DNA of 47,366 bases from Hyphomicrobiaceae bacterium (GTDB lineage: Bacteria > Pseudomonadota > Alphaproteobacteria > Rhizobiales > Hyphomicrobiaceae), in assembly GCA_008933705.1 (NCBI GenBank), contig WBUN01000037.1:1-47366 (forward strand), read 5' to 3'. Position numbers and translations under genes: made by a program. The notes under the pieces were generated by a model. The model saw nothing but the letters and a program-made list of their open reading frames with translations. It had not been told where the DNA came from and ran no database searches. This document shows positions 25,145 to 34,127 of this stretch, piece by piece; positions within the stretch are counted from its first letter, which is position 1, and every line of letters starts with the position of its first letter.

Positions 25145-26551
25145 ATGGAATCGAACGTTGCCAAAGCGGCCGCGATCGGCATCACGGGTGTGGGTGTGGT
25201 GGTGGGCTCGGTGTTCTACGCGTTCCAAGCCCGGCCTATCGTCCCCGGCAAGATCGTGATGGCGACCGGCAACACCCACTATCATCAGCTGGCGGAGACG
25301 TACCGCGCCGATCTGGAGCGCAACGGCGTGCAACTCGAGCTGCGCCGCACCACCGAAGGGTTCGGCACGCTCAGGGCGCTGGTCGACAAGGACTCCGGCT
25401 TGAACGCCGGCTTCGTCAAGGGCGGCCTGGTCGGCAGCCTGCAGGGGCGGCTGGCGACGACCAAGGCCAAGGGCCGGCACGCGGAGCTGTCCACGCTGCG
25501 GTCTGTCGGGCGCATGTTCTACGAGCCGATCTGGGTGTTCACGCGCGAAGACCTGCCGATCGAGAGCCTGCGCGACCTGAAGGGCAAGCGCATCCTGGTC
25601 GGCACGCGCGAGAGCGGCACGCGGCGGCTTGCCAGCGTGCTGCTGAAGGCCAACGGCGTGCTGCGGACCGACTCGACCTTTATCGAGGAGGAGTTGAAGC
25701 CGGACGCCGCACAACTGTTCGACGGCTCCACGGATGCAGCCGTTCTCGTGCTGCCGCCCGACGACGACAAGATCCAGCAGTTGCTGCGCGTCGACAACAT
25801 ACGGCTGATGGACTTCTCGCCGGAGTCCGAAGCCTACACCAACCGGTTCCCCGCGCTGACGAAGGTCGTGCTGCGGCAGGGAGCGGTCGAGTTCAATCCC
25901 GTCATCCCGTCCGCCGACATCACCCTGCTGGCAACGACGGTTGCGCTGCTGGTGCGGCCCGAGATGGATCCAGCACTGGTCAGCCTCCTCACGCAGGCGG
26001 TCATAAGCCATCCGAAGCCCGGCTTCGACAAGAACGGCGATCCCGTCCTGTTCTACAAGGCAGGCGAATTCCCTTCCTCCAACGATCCTGAATTTGCCGT
26101 CGCGAGCGATGCAAGGCTCGTCTACAAATCGGGCGAGCTGCCGCTCATGCTGCGCGTGCTGGCGCCGACCAACCAGCGCTTTGGCGTGCCGTTCTCGGTC
26201 ACGGCCTTCGCCAGCGCACACGGCGCCAAGCTGATCCTGCTGATTCCCATCCTCGCCGTCGTTCTGCCGCTCATGCGCATAGTGCCGGCGATGTACGTGT
26301 GGTTCATACGGCGGCGGCTGATGTACTGGTATCGCCAGCTGAAGACGCTCGAGCACAGCCTCGACAGCGGCGGGGCCAAGTACGACCATGCGGCGCATCA
26401 GGCGGAGATCGAAAGAATCGACTCGCATGTGCGGCGCATCCGCGTGCCGCTGTACTTCTCCGACCGGCTGTACGACCTGCGCGGGCATATCGATCTCGTT
26501 CGCCAGCGGCTGGCGGACCGCACGGCCTTGACCAAGATGGCGGCGGAATAG
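25145..26551 (+). CDS. TAXI-family solute receptor with N- and C-terminal membrane anchors
   Basis: The 468-residue protein has an N-terminal hydrophobic segment (KAAAIGITGVGVVVGSVFYA), a TAXI/periplasmic-binding-like domain (about 35-340) including KIVMATGNTHYHQLAETY, LNAGFVKGGLVG and LRDLKGKRILVGTRESGTR, then a C-terminal membrane segment (KLILLIPILAVVLPLMRIV) and a charged cytoplasmic tail of about 80 residues. TAXI proteins bind solutes for TRAP transporters, but no TRAP permease gene is next to it, so it may be a sensor or belong to a distant permease. ATG 25145 has AGGGAAG about 8 bases upstream; a longer frame to 25055 lacks support. Confidence 0.82.
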   Translation: MESNVAKAAAIGITGVGVVVGSVFYAFQARPIVPGKIVMATGNTHYHQLAETYRADLERNGVQLELRRTTEGFGTLRALVDKDSGLNAGFVKGGLVGSLQGRLATTKAKGRHAELSTLRSVGRMFYEPIWVFTREDLPIESLRDLKGKRILVGTRESGTRRLASVLLKANGVLRTDSTFIEEELKPDAAQLFDGSTDAAVLVLPPDDDKIQQLLRVDNIRLMDFSPESEAYTNRFPALTKVVLRQGAVEFNPVIPSADITLLATTVALLVRPEMDPALVSLLTQAVISHPKPGFDKNGDPVLFYKAGEFPSSNDPEFAVASDARLVYKSGELPLMLRVLAPTNQRFGVPFSVTAFASAHGAKLILLIPILAVVLPLMRIVPAMYVWFIRRRLMYWYRQLKTLEHSLDSGGAKYDHAAHQAEIERIDSHVRRIRVPLYFSDRLYDLRGHIDLVRQRLADRTALTKMAAE

Positions 26552-26671
26552 GGCGCCCCGCCTGGTGTTGTCGTCGGGAGGGGAGACCCCATGCTGCAAT
26601 AGATCCTCACGCTGCTTGGCGGAATGCGGCGAGGAGGAGCCAGAGGACAGTCAACCGGCAGGAGGCCAGCC

Positions 26672-27271
26672 ATGACAGATCAGATGTCGCAAGCCGAGGT
26701 CGATGCAGCGGTCGCGGAGGCCAAGAAGCAGATTGCCGCAAACTGGGGCTGGTTCCTGGCACTGGGCATCCTCCTCATCCTGGCAGGGGTTGCCGCGATT
26801 GCGTTTCCGTTGCTGTCCACCATCGCTACCAAGATCGCCCTGGGGTGGATATTTCTGGCCGGCGGCATCATCCTCGTCATTCATGCGTTCTCAGCCAGCG
26901 GATGGCGCGGCTTCCTGTGGAGCCTGCTGATCGGGCTGCTCTACCTTGTGGCGGGCGGCTATCTCGCGTTCTTCCCTCTGACCGGCATCGTCACGCTGAC
27001 GCTGCTGCTGGCGGCGCTGTTCCTCGCCGAAGGCATCCTCGAGGTGATCATGGCTTTCCGCGTGCGGCCGCAGGAGGGCTGGGGGTGGGTCTTGCTGAGC
27101 GGACTGGTCGCCATCGCCATCGGCGTCCTGATCACGCTCGAGCTGCCGAGCTCCGCGGCGTGGGCAATCGGGCTGCTCGCAGGCATCAACCTCATCTCGA
27201 CGGGATGGGGCTTCGTGTTCCTGTCCCTGGCCGGCAGGCGAGCGGGGCAGAGTGTGCCGGCGGCGGCATGA
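26672..27271 (+). CDS. HdeD-family membrane protein
   Basis: The 199-residue protein has six hydrophobic segments arranged as paired helices (first WGWFLALGILLILAGVAAI), as in the HdeD/DUF308 family linked with acid-stress resistance in enterobacteria. The N-terminal 20 residues form a charged soluble helix (AEVDAAVAEAKKQIAANWG). ATG 26672 has AGGAGG 6 bases upstream. It is followed after 39 bases by a small hypothetical gene, perhaps in one transcript. Function here is not established. Confidence 0.85.
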   Translation: MTDQMSQAEVDAAVAEAKKQIAANWGWFLALGILLILAGVAAIAFPLLSTIATKIALGWIFLAGGIILVIHAFSASGWRGFLWSLLIGLLYLVAGGYLAFFPLTGIVTLTLLLAALFLAEGILEVIMAFRVRPQEGWGWVLLSGLVAIAIGVLITLELPSSAAWAIGLLAGINLISTGWGFVFLSLAGRRAGQSVPAAA

Positions 27272-27310
27272 TTTCGAGCAATCCAGGAAGATTGGGGGCG
27301 GGTGGTCGTG

Positions 27311-27724
27311 ATGAGTACCGCGGACTATGACGTGCGTCAGGTGATCGAGAGCTATGTCGAGGCTCTGGGGCAGCCCAACGGAACTTTCGTGCGGGATGCC
27401 TCGGAGCTTGCCTATTCCAAAGAGGTCATCAAATACGCGCTGCAGTTCTGCATCAGGTCGGCGACGGCCGACGAAGCGCGAGCGGCGCTGCGCAGCGCCT
27501 ATATCTCGCTCGGCAACTTCCAGCAGCTCACAGCCGAAGAGAAGGGCGCCGTCGCGCTGCTGAGCGAGGTGGGAGAGCCGGCAGCCGAGGGGAGCGAGCT
27601 GCAGCAGGAGCAGGCGCGCCGCTTAGGCCCCGTAGCCGTGCCCCTGCAGGCCGTAATGGACAGGCTCAAGGCCGATCTTGCAATCCTCACCCAGGAGCTG
27701 AAGGAGTTGCCGGGCGGCGGGTGA
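27311..27724 (+). CDS. Hypothetical protein, 137 residues
   Basis: This soluble, helix-rich protein has no signal peptide or membrane segment. Visible stretches are DYDVRQVIESYVEALGQP, IKYALQFCIRSATADEARAALRSAYISL and a C-terminal coiled helix MDRLKADLAILTQELKELPGGG. Family not recognised. ATG 27311 was preferred over GTG 27302; both are preceded by a G-rich stretch (AAGATTGGGGGCGGG). The position, 39 bases behind hdeD, suggests co-transcription. Confidence 0.6.
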   Translation: MSTADYDVRQVIESYVEALGQPNGTFVRDASELAYSKEVIKYALQFCIRSATADEARAALRSAYISLGNFQQLTAEEKGAVALLSEVGEPAAEGSELQQEQARRLGPVAVPLQAVMDRLKADLAILTQELKELPGGG

Positions 27725-27875
27725 GGCAAGCTCGCAAGACGGAGCATTGGAGGGCGGCGACCGCGAGCCGACCATTGTGCTGCGCCAACAGGCTGGAGGG
27801 AGGCGCCATGCTCCGATGCACAAACCTTGCTGCACCAAACCGGGGTCGCGGTAACAGCCGTGCCTTCCGTTTCGG

Positions 27876-28568
27876 TCAATCACCCGTTGGGGAGATCCGG
27901 AACTCCACGACCTCAGGCAAGCCTAGAAGCTCCTTCGATAGAGTCTGAGCGCTGGCGCGACCGCGGCTCCTGATCACCATTCGATATTCGAAGAGTTGCC
28001 CGCCATCGATCAGCCGGGAATGCATGTTGGCAATGGTGAAGTCATGCTTCCCGACGAGGCGACGAAGGCTGTCCTCGTCCATCACGGCATCGCGTTTGAA
28101 CCGCACGTGATAGTGGGCATAGAACTCGCTCGGCATGCGGCTCTCGATCAAGCGGAAAGCGCTCAAGACGAGGAGACTGGCAACGGTCCCGATCACGGCA
28201 GGGAACCAGAAGCCTATGCCGACGAGGATCCCAATCGATGCCGTCATCCAGATGGAGGCTGCAGTCGTCAAACCACGAACAGTCAACCCCTCCTTGAAGA
28301 TCACACCAGCACCAAGGAAGCCGATCCCTGTCATGATGCCCTGCGCCATCCGTGTCGGGTCGGTGCGGATCGCATCAATCGCAACCTGGGTCATCCACTG
28401 GTTCTGATAAACGGTGACCAGCATGAGCAAGGCGGAGGACATGCAGACGAGGGCGTGCGTTCTGAAGCCGGCGGGGCGCCCGTGGAAGCTACGTTCAAGG
28501 CCGATGACCGCGCCGATCACCAGTGCGCCAAAGATGCGCATGACCATGACGAACAGCTCATGTTCCAC
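27876..28568 (-). CDS. MgtC/SapB-family membrane protein
   Basis: The 230-residue protein has four to five N-terminal membrane helices with the family hallmarks IGAVIGLERSFHGRPAGFRTHALVC, GIGFLGAGVIFKEG and VRGLTTAASIWMTASIG. It ends in a soluble C-terminal domain (about 145-230) of ACT-like pattern. MgtC proteins help cells under low magnesium and modulate the F-ATPase or membrane potential. The start is GTG 28568, with AGGGGAAG a few bases upstream. The gene diverges from nothing close; its 3' end lies about 150 bases from the end of the convergent hypothetical gene. Confidence 0.9.
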   Translation of the reverse strand: MEHELFVMVMRIFGALVIGAVIGLERSFHGRPAGFRTHALVCMSSALLMLVTVYQNQWMTQVAIDAIRTDPTRMAQGIMTGIGFLGAGVIFKEGLTVRGLTTAASIWMTASIGILVGIGFWFPAVIGTVASLLVLSAFRLIESRMPSEFYAHYHVRFKRDAVMDEDSLRRLVGKHDFTIANMHSRLIDGGQLFEYRMVIRSRGRASAQTLSKELLGLPEVVEFRISPTGD

Positions 28569-28705
28569 CGCGCTTCCCCTATATCGCTCAATCCAGGTGC
28601 AGCGGCGCCATCATTCATACCACAGGCGCAGCGGGGGTATGGCTCAACAGAGCCATTCTATCCAAATCACGCAAGAATGAGGTCTCTGCGCCTCGTGCCA
28701 GGGCG

Positions 28706-29485
28706 CTACTGGACGGGTACAGGCGGCACCCGGAAGCTCAGACCAACACTGACCGTGTGCAGGGCGTGGGTGTGCCTGTAAATGTCCCCGTCGGGGCTGC
28801 GAGAGGTGTCCGAGCCGAAATTCATGTGAAGATATTCTGCCTTGAGCGCGGTGTTCGGACCCAGCACATACTCGAGCCCTCCGCCAAGCGCCCAACCGGT
28901 CCGAACTCCGGAGTCGTCGATAAGGCTGCCTGGATAGATGACGAAATCGATATCCGCCGCTCGGACTTTGATATCTGCCACGGCGAGGCCGCCCTTGACG
29001 TAGACCAGGGCGTCGTTGGCGGCATAGCCGAGCCTGCCGGTCAGCGTGCCGTACCATCCATACTTCACGGAGCCGAAGTCCTGGTCGCCCAACGGGCGAT
29101 TGAGGGTCTTGGCATCGGCAACTGCAAGCCTGCCGAAATCGCCTTCGGCACCGACGACCAGATTGCCCTTCTGCCAGTTGACACCGGCGTGGACGCCGCC
29201 GAGCCACCCCTTGGGCTGGAGCTCGAAAGGCGTATTGCAGTAGTTGCCGCTCAGAGCTGCGCCGCAGGAGAATGCGCCAAAGGGCGGGAAGCCGGAGGTG
29301 ATGACGGTCCCGCCATCACGGATGGATGTGTCGCCCCACCCGTAGCCGGCGTGCATGCCGACGTATACGCCTGACCAGATAGGTGCTCCCGGCGAGCTGG
29401 CCGCCGCGCCGGGCGCCGTCAAAGCCGCAACGGCGGCGCCAAGCACTCCCCCCAAATACTGGCGTGCGCCGCAACGCCGAACCAT
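28706..29485 (-). CDS. Outer-membrane beta-barrel protein (Omp25/OmpW-like porin family)
   Basis: The 259-residue protein starts with a signal peptide (hydrophobic GGVLGAAVAALTAPGAAA, cleavage near AAASS). The mature part has alternating strands: WSGVYVGMHAGYGWGD, GWLGGVHAGVNWQKGNLVVGAEGDF, YGWYGTLTGRLGYAANDALVYVKGGLAVAD, GWALGGGLEYVLGPNTALKAEYLHMNFG. The C-terminal strand is VGLSFRVPP, not ending in the usual Phe but followed by VPVQ. This pattern is that of small eight-stranded surface antigens common in Hyphomicrobiales. Two Cys residues in an extracellular loop (FSCGAALSGNYC) could form a disulfide. Confidence 0.88.
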   Translation of the reverse strand: MVRRCGARQYLGGVLGAAVAALTAPGAAASSPGAPIWSGVYVGMHAGYGWGDTSIRDGGTVITSGFPPFGAFSCGAALSGNYCNTPFELQPKGWLGGVHAGVNWQKGNLVVGAEGDFGRLAVADAKTLNRPLGDQDFGSVKYGWYGTLTGRLGYAANDALVYVKGGLAVADIKVRAADIDFVIYPGSLIDDSGVRTGWALGGGLEYVLGPNTALKAEYLHMNFGSDTSRSPDGDIYRHTHALHTVSVGLSFRVPPVPVQ

Positions 29486-29916
29486 GGCGCCCTACTCCGA
29501 ACCAAGAGGCGTCGCATCTGCCCGATGCGGGTGTACCGCGGGCCGACCCTGCCCCACTCGACGAAAACCTGATCGTGCCCCACAAAAAAAACAGCGTTAC
29601 CGGCCGACGATGGCACAACCCATCGTAACCACTGCTTATTCCCTAGCATTCAGCACACAGAATCGCAGTTGCCAGAACAGCACACTTCTGGAAGATTCCG
29701 GCGCTGATGATCGATCGCCATCGCAGCAATTCCGGGGTTGCGGGCTCGGCGCGTGAACAATCCCCGCTGTGGGAACCAAAGTCATACTGGCGCGTTGTTC
29801 GTGGGTTTGACCTCGGGTACGCACCCTGGTCACGATGATTGCCCTTCCAGCGCATGGGCGCCAGTGGCGTCGACAGACAGGCTCTTGCGGGGCGGGCGGC
29901 AGGGGGGTGAACCCGT
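29486..29916. other. 431-base intergenic region with an EcfG-type promoter
   Basis: It separates the outer-membrane protein gene (minus) from the sensor kinase gene (plus). An A-run near 29583-29590 (eight A) and the EcfG-like promoter at 29772-29796 are the only features seen. No RNA gene or ORF with a ribosome binding site was found. Confidence 0.5.
29772..29796 (+). promoter_or_regulatory. EcfG-type (general stress) promoter, GGAAC-N16-CGTT
   Basis: GGAAC at 29772-29776 and CGTT at 29793-29796 are separated by exactly 16 bases. This matches the alphaproteobacterial EcfG consensus. It points to the sensor kinase gene starting at 29917, leaving a leader of roughly 110 bases. Confidence 0.65.
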
Positions 29917-31287
29917 GTGATGAGCGGCACCATTCTTGTCATCGGTGAAGACGGTCCCCGCCGCCAGGCGAAAGCCAGCGCGCTCAGAGGCGCGGGCTAC
30001 ACCGTCGAGGAGGCCGGGACGGCGGCTGCCGCACTCGAGCTCTTGATGCAAGTGCCGATCGATCTCGCCATGGTTGACATCGAGCTGCCCGACATGCACG
30101 GCTTCGAGCTGCGCCGGGCGATCAAGGCGACCTACCCCTCCATTCTGGTTCTGAAGACGTCGGGCACGTTCGCCGCTTCTGTGGGGCCGGTCATCGAGCT
30201 GGGAGCCGATGCCTATCTCGCCGAACCGATGGAGGACACCGAGCTGGTAGCCACGGTGCGGGCGCTGCTTCGGATGCGCGACGCAGAGACAGCACGCACG
30301 GAGACCGAGCTGCGGTTCGCGCAGTTCGCCGAAGCCTCACCCGACGTCCTGTGGATCTACGATGCCGGGCGCAACGCCTTCGACTACGTGAGCCCGGCGT
30401 TCGAGGAGCTGTTCGGCCGCAAACGCGAGGACGTGCTGTGCGAGCCGTCGCTCTGGCTGTCGAGCGTGCATGCGGGCGACCGGATAGCCGTCGCCGAGAT
30501 CGTTCGCCGATGCCTTGCGGGCGAGCGCGTCTCGATCGAGTATCGCATCGTCCGGCCGGACGGCAGCGAGCGCTGGCTCAAGGACGTGGCGTTTCCCATA
30601 AGGGAAGGGGTGGGCGCGGTCCGGCGCGTGGCAGGCCTCGCCAGGGATGTCGCGGGCGTCAAGGAGGTAGAGGCGCAGCGTGAGCTCCTCATTCGCGAGC
30701 TCAATCACCGGGTGAAGAACACCCTGGCGATCGTGCAGTCACTGGCGGGACAGTCGCGCTTGGCCGCAGACTCCCTGGAAGAGTTCGAGCGTGCATTCAC
30801 CGGGCGGCTGCACGCGCTCGCCAAGGCGCACGACCTGCTCACCCGCACGAACTGGAAGGGCGCCACGCTGGAGGAAATTGCGCGCGAGGCGGTCGCGCCC
30901 TTCGGCGAAGCCAAGGGCGCCGGATCGCGCATCGCCTGCCAAGGCCCGGTCGTCTGGCTGGACCCGAGCACGGCCGTGACCTTGAGCCTCGCGCTGCACG
31001 AGCTTGCGACCAATGCCGCGAAGTTCGGGGCACTGTCGAACGCCCACGGTCAGGTCGACATCCGCTGGGCGGCCGACGATGAGGCGGCACCGACCGCGAT
31101 CGATCTTTCGTGGACCGAGAGCGGTGGTCCGCAGGTGAAGCAGCCTGCGCGCAGGGGCTTCGGCTCGATGTTGATCGAGCGGGCGCTCGGCTACGAGGCA
31201 GAGGGCGATGTGAAGCTGGAATTCCTCCCCCAAGGCCTGGCGTTTCAGGTGCGCTTTCCCCTGTCCTCCAAAGTCAGCCTGGATTGA
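29917..31287 (+). CDS. REC-PAS-HWE/HisKA_2 sensor histidine kinase
   Basis: The 456-residue cytoplasmic protein has an N-terminal receiver domain (about 5-120; acidic Glu11-Asp12, phosphoacceptor Asp54), a PAS domain (about 133-250; ASPDVLWIYD ... YVSPAFEELFG) and an HWE/HisKA_2-type kinase. The phosphorylated His264 lies in ELNHRVKNTLAIVQSLAGQS, and the ATPase lobe shows LHELATNAAKFGALS and GFGSMLIERAL. Such kinases often feed PhyR/EcfG stress signalling in alphaproteobacteria. The receiver lacks the conserved Lys of the KP motif: YLAEP has Glu103 there. The start GTG 29917 has a G-run 7 bases upstream; ATG 29920 follows at once. It is probably expressed from the EcfG-type promoter at 29772. 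Confidence 0.9.
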   Translation: MMSGTILVIGEDGPRRQAKASALRGAGYTVEEAGTAAAALELLMQVPIDLAMVDIELPDMHGFELRRAIKATYPSILVLKTSGTFAASVGPVIELGADAYLAEPMEDTELVATVRALLRMRDAETARTETELRFAQFAEASPDVLWIYDAGRNAFDYVSPAFEELFGRKREDVLCEPSLWLSSVHAGDRIAVAEIVRRCLAGERVSIEYRIVRPDGSERWLKDVAFPIREGVGAVRRVAGLARDVAGVKEVEAQRELLIRELNHRVKNTLAIVQSLAGQSRLAADSLEEFERAFTGRLHALAKAHDLLTRTNWKGATLEEIAREAVAPFGEAKGAGSRIACQGPVVWLDPSTAVTLSLALHELATNAAKFGALSNAHGQVDIRWAADDEAAPTAIDLSWTESGGPQVKQPARRGFGSMLIERALGYEAEGDVKLEFLPQGLAFQVRFPLSSKVSLD

Positions 31288-31605
31288 TCGGCAGTGCCGG
31301 CAGCATCATGCCAGCTTCGAGAACGCGATATGATTCCGCATACGGTAAATGCGCGCCTCTGTCCTCGCTCCCCCGGCTTGTGAGATAACAGTACGACAAC
31401 GGATAATTCATGCACGCTGACATACAAAAGCAGCGGCGGACGCAACCCCGGATGGCTGATTGAACGAGAAATCTTGCAGTGCACACAAGAATTCGTCCCA
31501 CCTTGGATCAATCCAACCGTGTTCCGGAAAAGCCTCCTTCTCTTTTCCTTTATGTTTCAAATTTACTCTCCCGGGCATTTGGCGCGCTCGGTGGGGATCT
31601 AGCGT
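31288..31605. other. Intergenic region, 318 bases
   Basis: This stretch is clearly more AT-rich than its neighbours, especially 31380-31580, and must carry the promoter of the GGDEF-EAL gene. No consensus EcfG site, operator palindrome, RNA gene or terminator could be defended. Confidence 0.4.
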
Positions 31606-33948
31606 ATGAGCCGATACACTCTATTGCGCGAGGCGTTGGGCCGCCTGGGGCGCTTTCAGGACGATGGCTGGGAGGCCATCAGCAAACGTATTGGGAAACT
31701 CCACCGCCAACTCGGAAAGCGCATAAGCTCCCCGCGAAGCTTCATCTCGAGGCTCGGAATAACAATAACGTGCATCACGATACTCGTGCCTCCAACCGCG
31801 TATGCTTTGCTGAGCATTAATCAGTTGCAGAGCCGCGCGATCGAGCAGGCCTCCCTCGGCGCCCGGCACGTCGAATCCCAGCTCACCAAGCACCACGGGA
31901 GCGATTCTCTCAGCCAGGTATCGACCAGCGTCGTCTACGCTACACCCGGTGCCAACAGCGCCGTGGTCGCAAGCTGGCTCACGGACACGGCCGGCACGAC
32001 GCTGATGTTCAGCGGCTCGGGTGAATCCTGGCCCGAACTCCGCGCACGCGTCCCCGTCCGCGCCGTGGACTTCCAGGGATACTTCAACGTGGCGGTCAGC
32101 ACTCGCGATGTGTTCATCGGGACCGCCTACGTCTCCGCTGCATTCCTGCTGCTGGGGCTTGCAGCCTACTACTGCTTCCGGCGCCTGCCGCTCGCCGCGC
32201 TCGACGAGGCGCTGCATCTGCTGGAGGCAAAACAGGACGAGTTGCTGAACCAGAGGGACAAGCTCGAAACGCAGAACCTGCGCTTCGATGCCGCGTTGAG
32301 CAACATGTCGCAAGGGTTGTGCATGTTCGACGGCGAGCACAGACTGGTGGTCTGCAACACACGCTACGCTCAGATGTACGGCCTGCCGCCGGAGCTCGCC
32401 TGTCCGGGCACCTCGTGGCGCGACATCATCGACCATCGGATTTCGCAAGGGCTGCACAGCGGGAAGGTTGCGGAAGAATACTTGCGCGATCTGCTCACGC
32501 TCATCTCGGAGCAGAGGCTGGCAAACAAGGTCGTCGAGCTCAACAATCGCCGTGTCATTGCCATCCGGCACCAGCCGATGCCGGGCGGAGGGTGGATCTC
32601 CACCCACGACGACATCACGGACTACCGCCGCATCGAGGCGCGCATTGCCCACCTCGCCAACCATGACGCACTGACGGATCTGCCAAATCGGCTGCTGCTG
32701 CGAGAGCGCCTGGAACGGGCGCTCGCCACCATGCGCGACCACAAGGGCGTGGCGGTGCTGTCGCTGGATCTCGATCGCTTCAAGGACGTCAACGATCTGC
32801 TGGGTCACACCGTCGGCGACGAATTGCTCAAGGCGGTCGGCGACCGGTTGCGCCATTGCGTGCGCGATTCGGATTTCGTCGCACGGCTGAGCGCGGACGA
32901 ATTCGCCATCGTGCAAATCGCGACCGAGCAGCCCATTGCCGCCACGGCGCTGGCGAACCGCATTCTCGAGGCAATCAGCGATCCGTTCGATATCAACGGC
33001 CACATGATCAATGTGGGCACCAGCCTCGGCATCGCCATCGGCGCGGGCGGCGGCGCCAGCATGGACCAGCTCCTCAACAACGCGGATCTCGCCCTCCAGC
33101 GAGCCAAGCGCGAAGGGCGCGGGGTATATCGCTTCTTCGAGCCCGACATGGATGCGCACATGCATGCGCGGCGACAGCTGCAGCTCGATCTGAGCAAGGG
33201 CCTGGCCAACGGCGAGTTCGAGCTGCACTACCAGCCGCTCGTCAATCTCCAGCGCAACGAGATCAGCTGCCTGGAGGCGCTGCTGCGCTGGCACCATCCC
33301 GAGCGCGGCAGCATCTCGCCTGCCGAGTTCATCCCCCTGGCGGAGGAGACGGGCCTCATCGTGCCGATCGGCGATTGGGCCCTGCGCCAGGCATGCGCAG
33401 ACGCGGCAACCTGGCAGGAGGACATCAAGGTCGCGGTCAACCTCTCGGCCGTGCAGTTCCGCAGCCAGCATCTGGTGGAAAGCGTCTTCTCCGCGCTGGC
33501 GGCTTCGGGCCTGCCGCCCCGCCGGCTGGAGCTCGAGATAACGGAATCGGTGCTGCTGCAGAACAACGAGTCGACCCTGGAGACCCTGCACCAGTTGCGA
33601 TCGCTGGGTGTGCGCATTGCCATGGACGATTTCGGCACCGGCTACTCCTCCCTCAGCTATCTGCGCAGCTTCCCCTTCGACAAGATCAAGATCGACCGTT
33701 GCTTCGTCGCCGACCTCGAGGACGCGACGGAGGACTCCCTCGCCATTCTGCGGGCGGTTGCGGGCCTCGGCATCAGCCTCGGCATCGAGACGACCGCCGA
33801 AGGCGTGGAATCAAGAGAGCAGGTGGAGCGGGTGCGCCAGGAAGGCTGCACGGAGATGCAGGGCTACTTCTTCAGTCCGCCGCGGCCGGTGCGAGAGATC
33901 GTTTCGCTGCTCAAATCGCAGGTCAAGAAGTCGGCGAGCGCCGCCTGA
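31606..33948 (+). CDS. Membrane GGDEF-EAL protein, likely c-di-GMP phosphodiesterase
   Basis: The 780-residue protein has two membrane helices (about 48-68 and 169-189) enclosing a short periplasmic sensor, a coiled coil (about 205-225), a PAS-like domain (about 226-345), a GGDEF domain (about 350-515) and an EAL domain (about 525-765). The cyclase signature is degenerate: SADEF (429-433) replaces GGDEF, so diguanylate cyclase activity is doubtful. The EAL site looks complete: EALLRW (Glu557), AVNLSAVQF, LEITES, MDDFGTGYSS, KIDR, TTAEGVES and MQGYFFSPP. It therefore probably hydrolyses c-di-GMP, perhaps with GTP acting on the GGDEF part as a regulator. It lies directly before the exopolysaccharide cluster, a process often controlled by c-di-GMP. 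Confidence 0.92.
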   Translation: MSRYTLLREALGRLGRFQDDGWEAISKRIGKLHRQLGKRISSPRSFISRLGITITCITILVPPTAYALLSINQLQSRAIEQASLGARHVESQLTKHHGSDSLSQVSTSVVYATPGANSAVVASWLTDTAGTTLMFSGSGESWPELRARVPVRAVDFQGYFNVAVSTRDVFIGTAYVSAAFLLLGLAAYYCFRRLPLAALDEALHLLEAKQDELLNQRDKLETQNLRFDAALSNMSQGLCMFDGEHRLVVCNTRYAQMYGLPPELACPGTSWRDIIDHRISQGLHSGKVAEEYLRDLLTLISEQRLANKVVELNNRRVIAIRHQPMPGGGWISTHDDITDYRRIEARIAHLANHDALTDLPNRLLLRERLERALATMRDHKGVAVLSLDLDRFKDVNDLLGHTVGDELLKAVGDRLRHCVRDSDFVARLSADEFAIVQIATEQPIAATALANRILEAISDPFDINGHMINVGTSLGIAIGAGGGASMDQLLNNADLALQRAKREGRGVYRFFEPDMDAHMHARRQLQLDLSKGLANGEFELHYQPLVNLQRNEISCLEALLRWHHPERGSISPAEFIPLAEETGLIVPIGDWALRQACADAATWQEDIKVAVNLSAVQFRSQHLVESVFSALAASGLPPRRLELEITESVLLQNNESTLETLHQLRSLGVRIAMDDFGTGYSSLSYLRSFPFDKIKIDRCFVADLEDATEDSLAILRAVAGLGISLGIETTAEGVESREQVERVRQEGCTEMQGYFFSPPRPVREIVSLLKSQVKKSASAA

Positions 33949-34127
33949 GGCATTGCACCCGCACCATTGCGAAATGACGGACCGCAGGTCCGGCAATGGC
34001 TACGACGACCGCCGGGCTGGCAGGAGCGGCCTCCGTCATCTAATAAGACGATGCGGCAATCGTTGCGGCTAGGCTGGGCTGCCGCCGTGGCGCACTCGCA
34101 GGGCAGGAACCGTCTGAGGCGGCGGCA

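Noticed and set aside
26591-26602. Three-codon ORF ATG CTG CAA TAG after a strong GGGAGGGGAG, in frame with hdeD
   Set aside because: Too short to support a coding claim; hdeD has its own AGGAGG and start. It could be a leader but nothing else backs it.
27808-27948. 46-codon plus-strand ORF with GGAGGGAGG upstream
   Set aside because: Its 3' half overlaps the end of mgtC in antisense, its composition is shadow-like, and no motif is visible.
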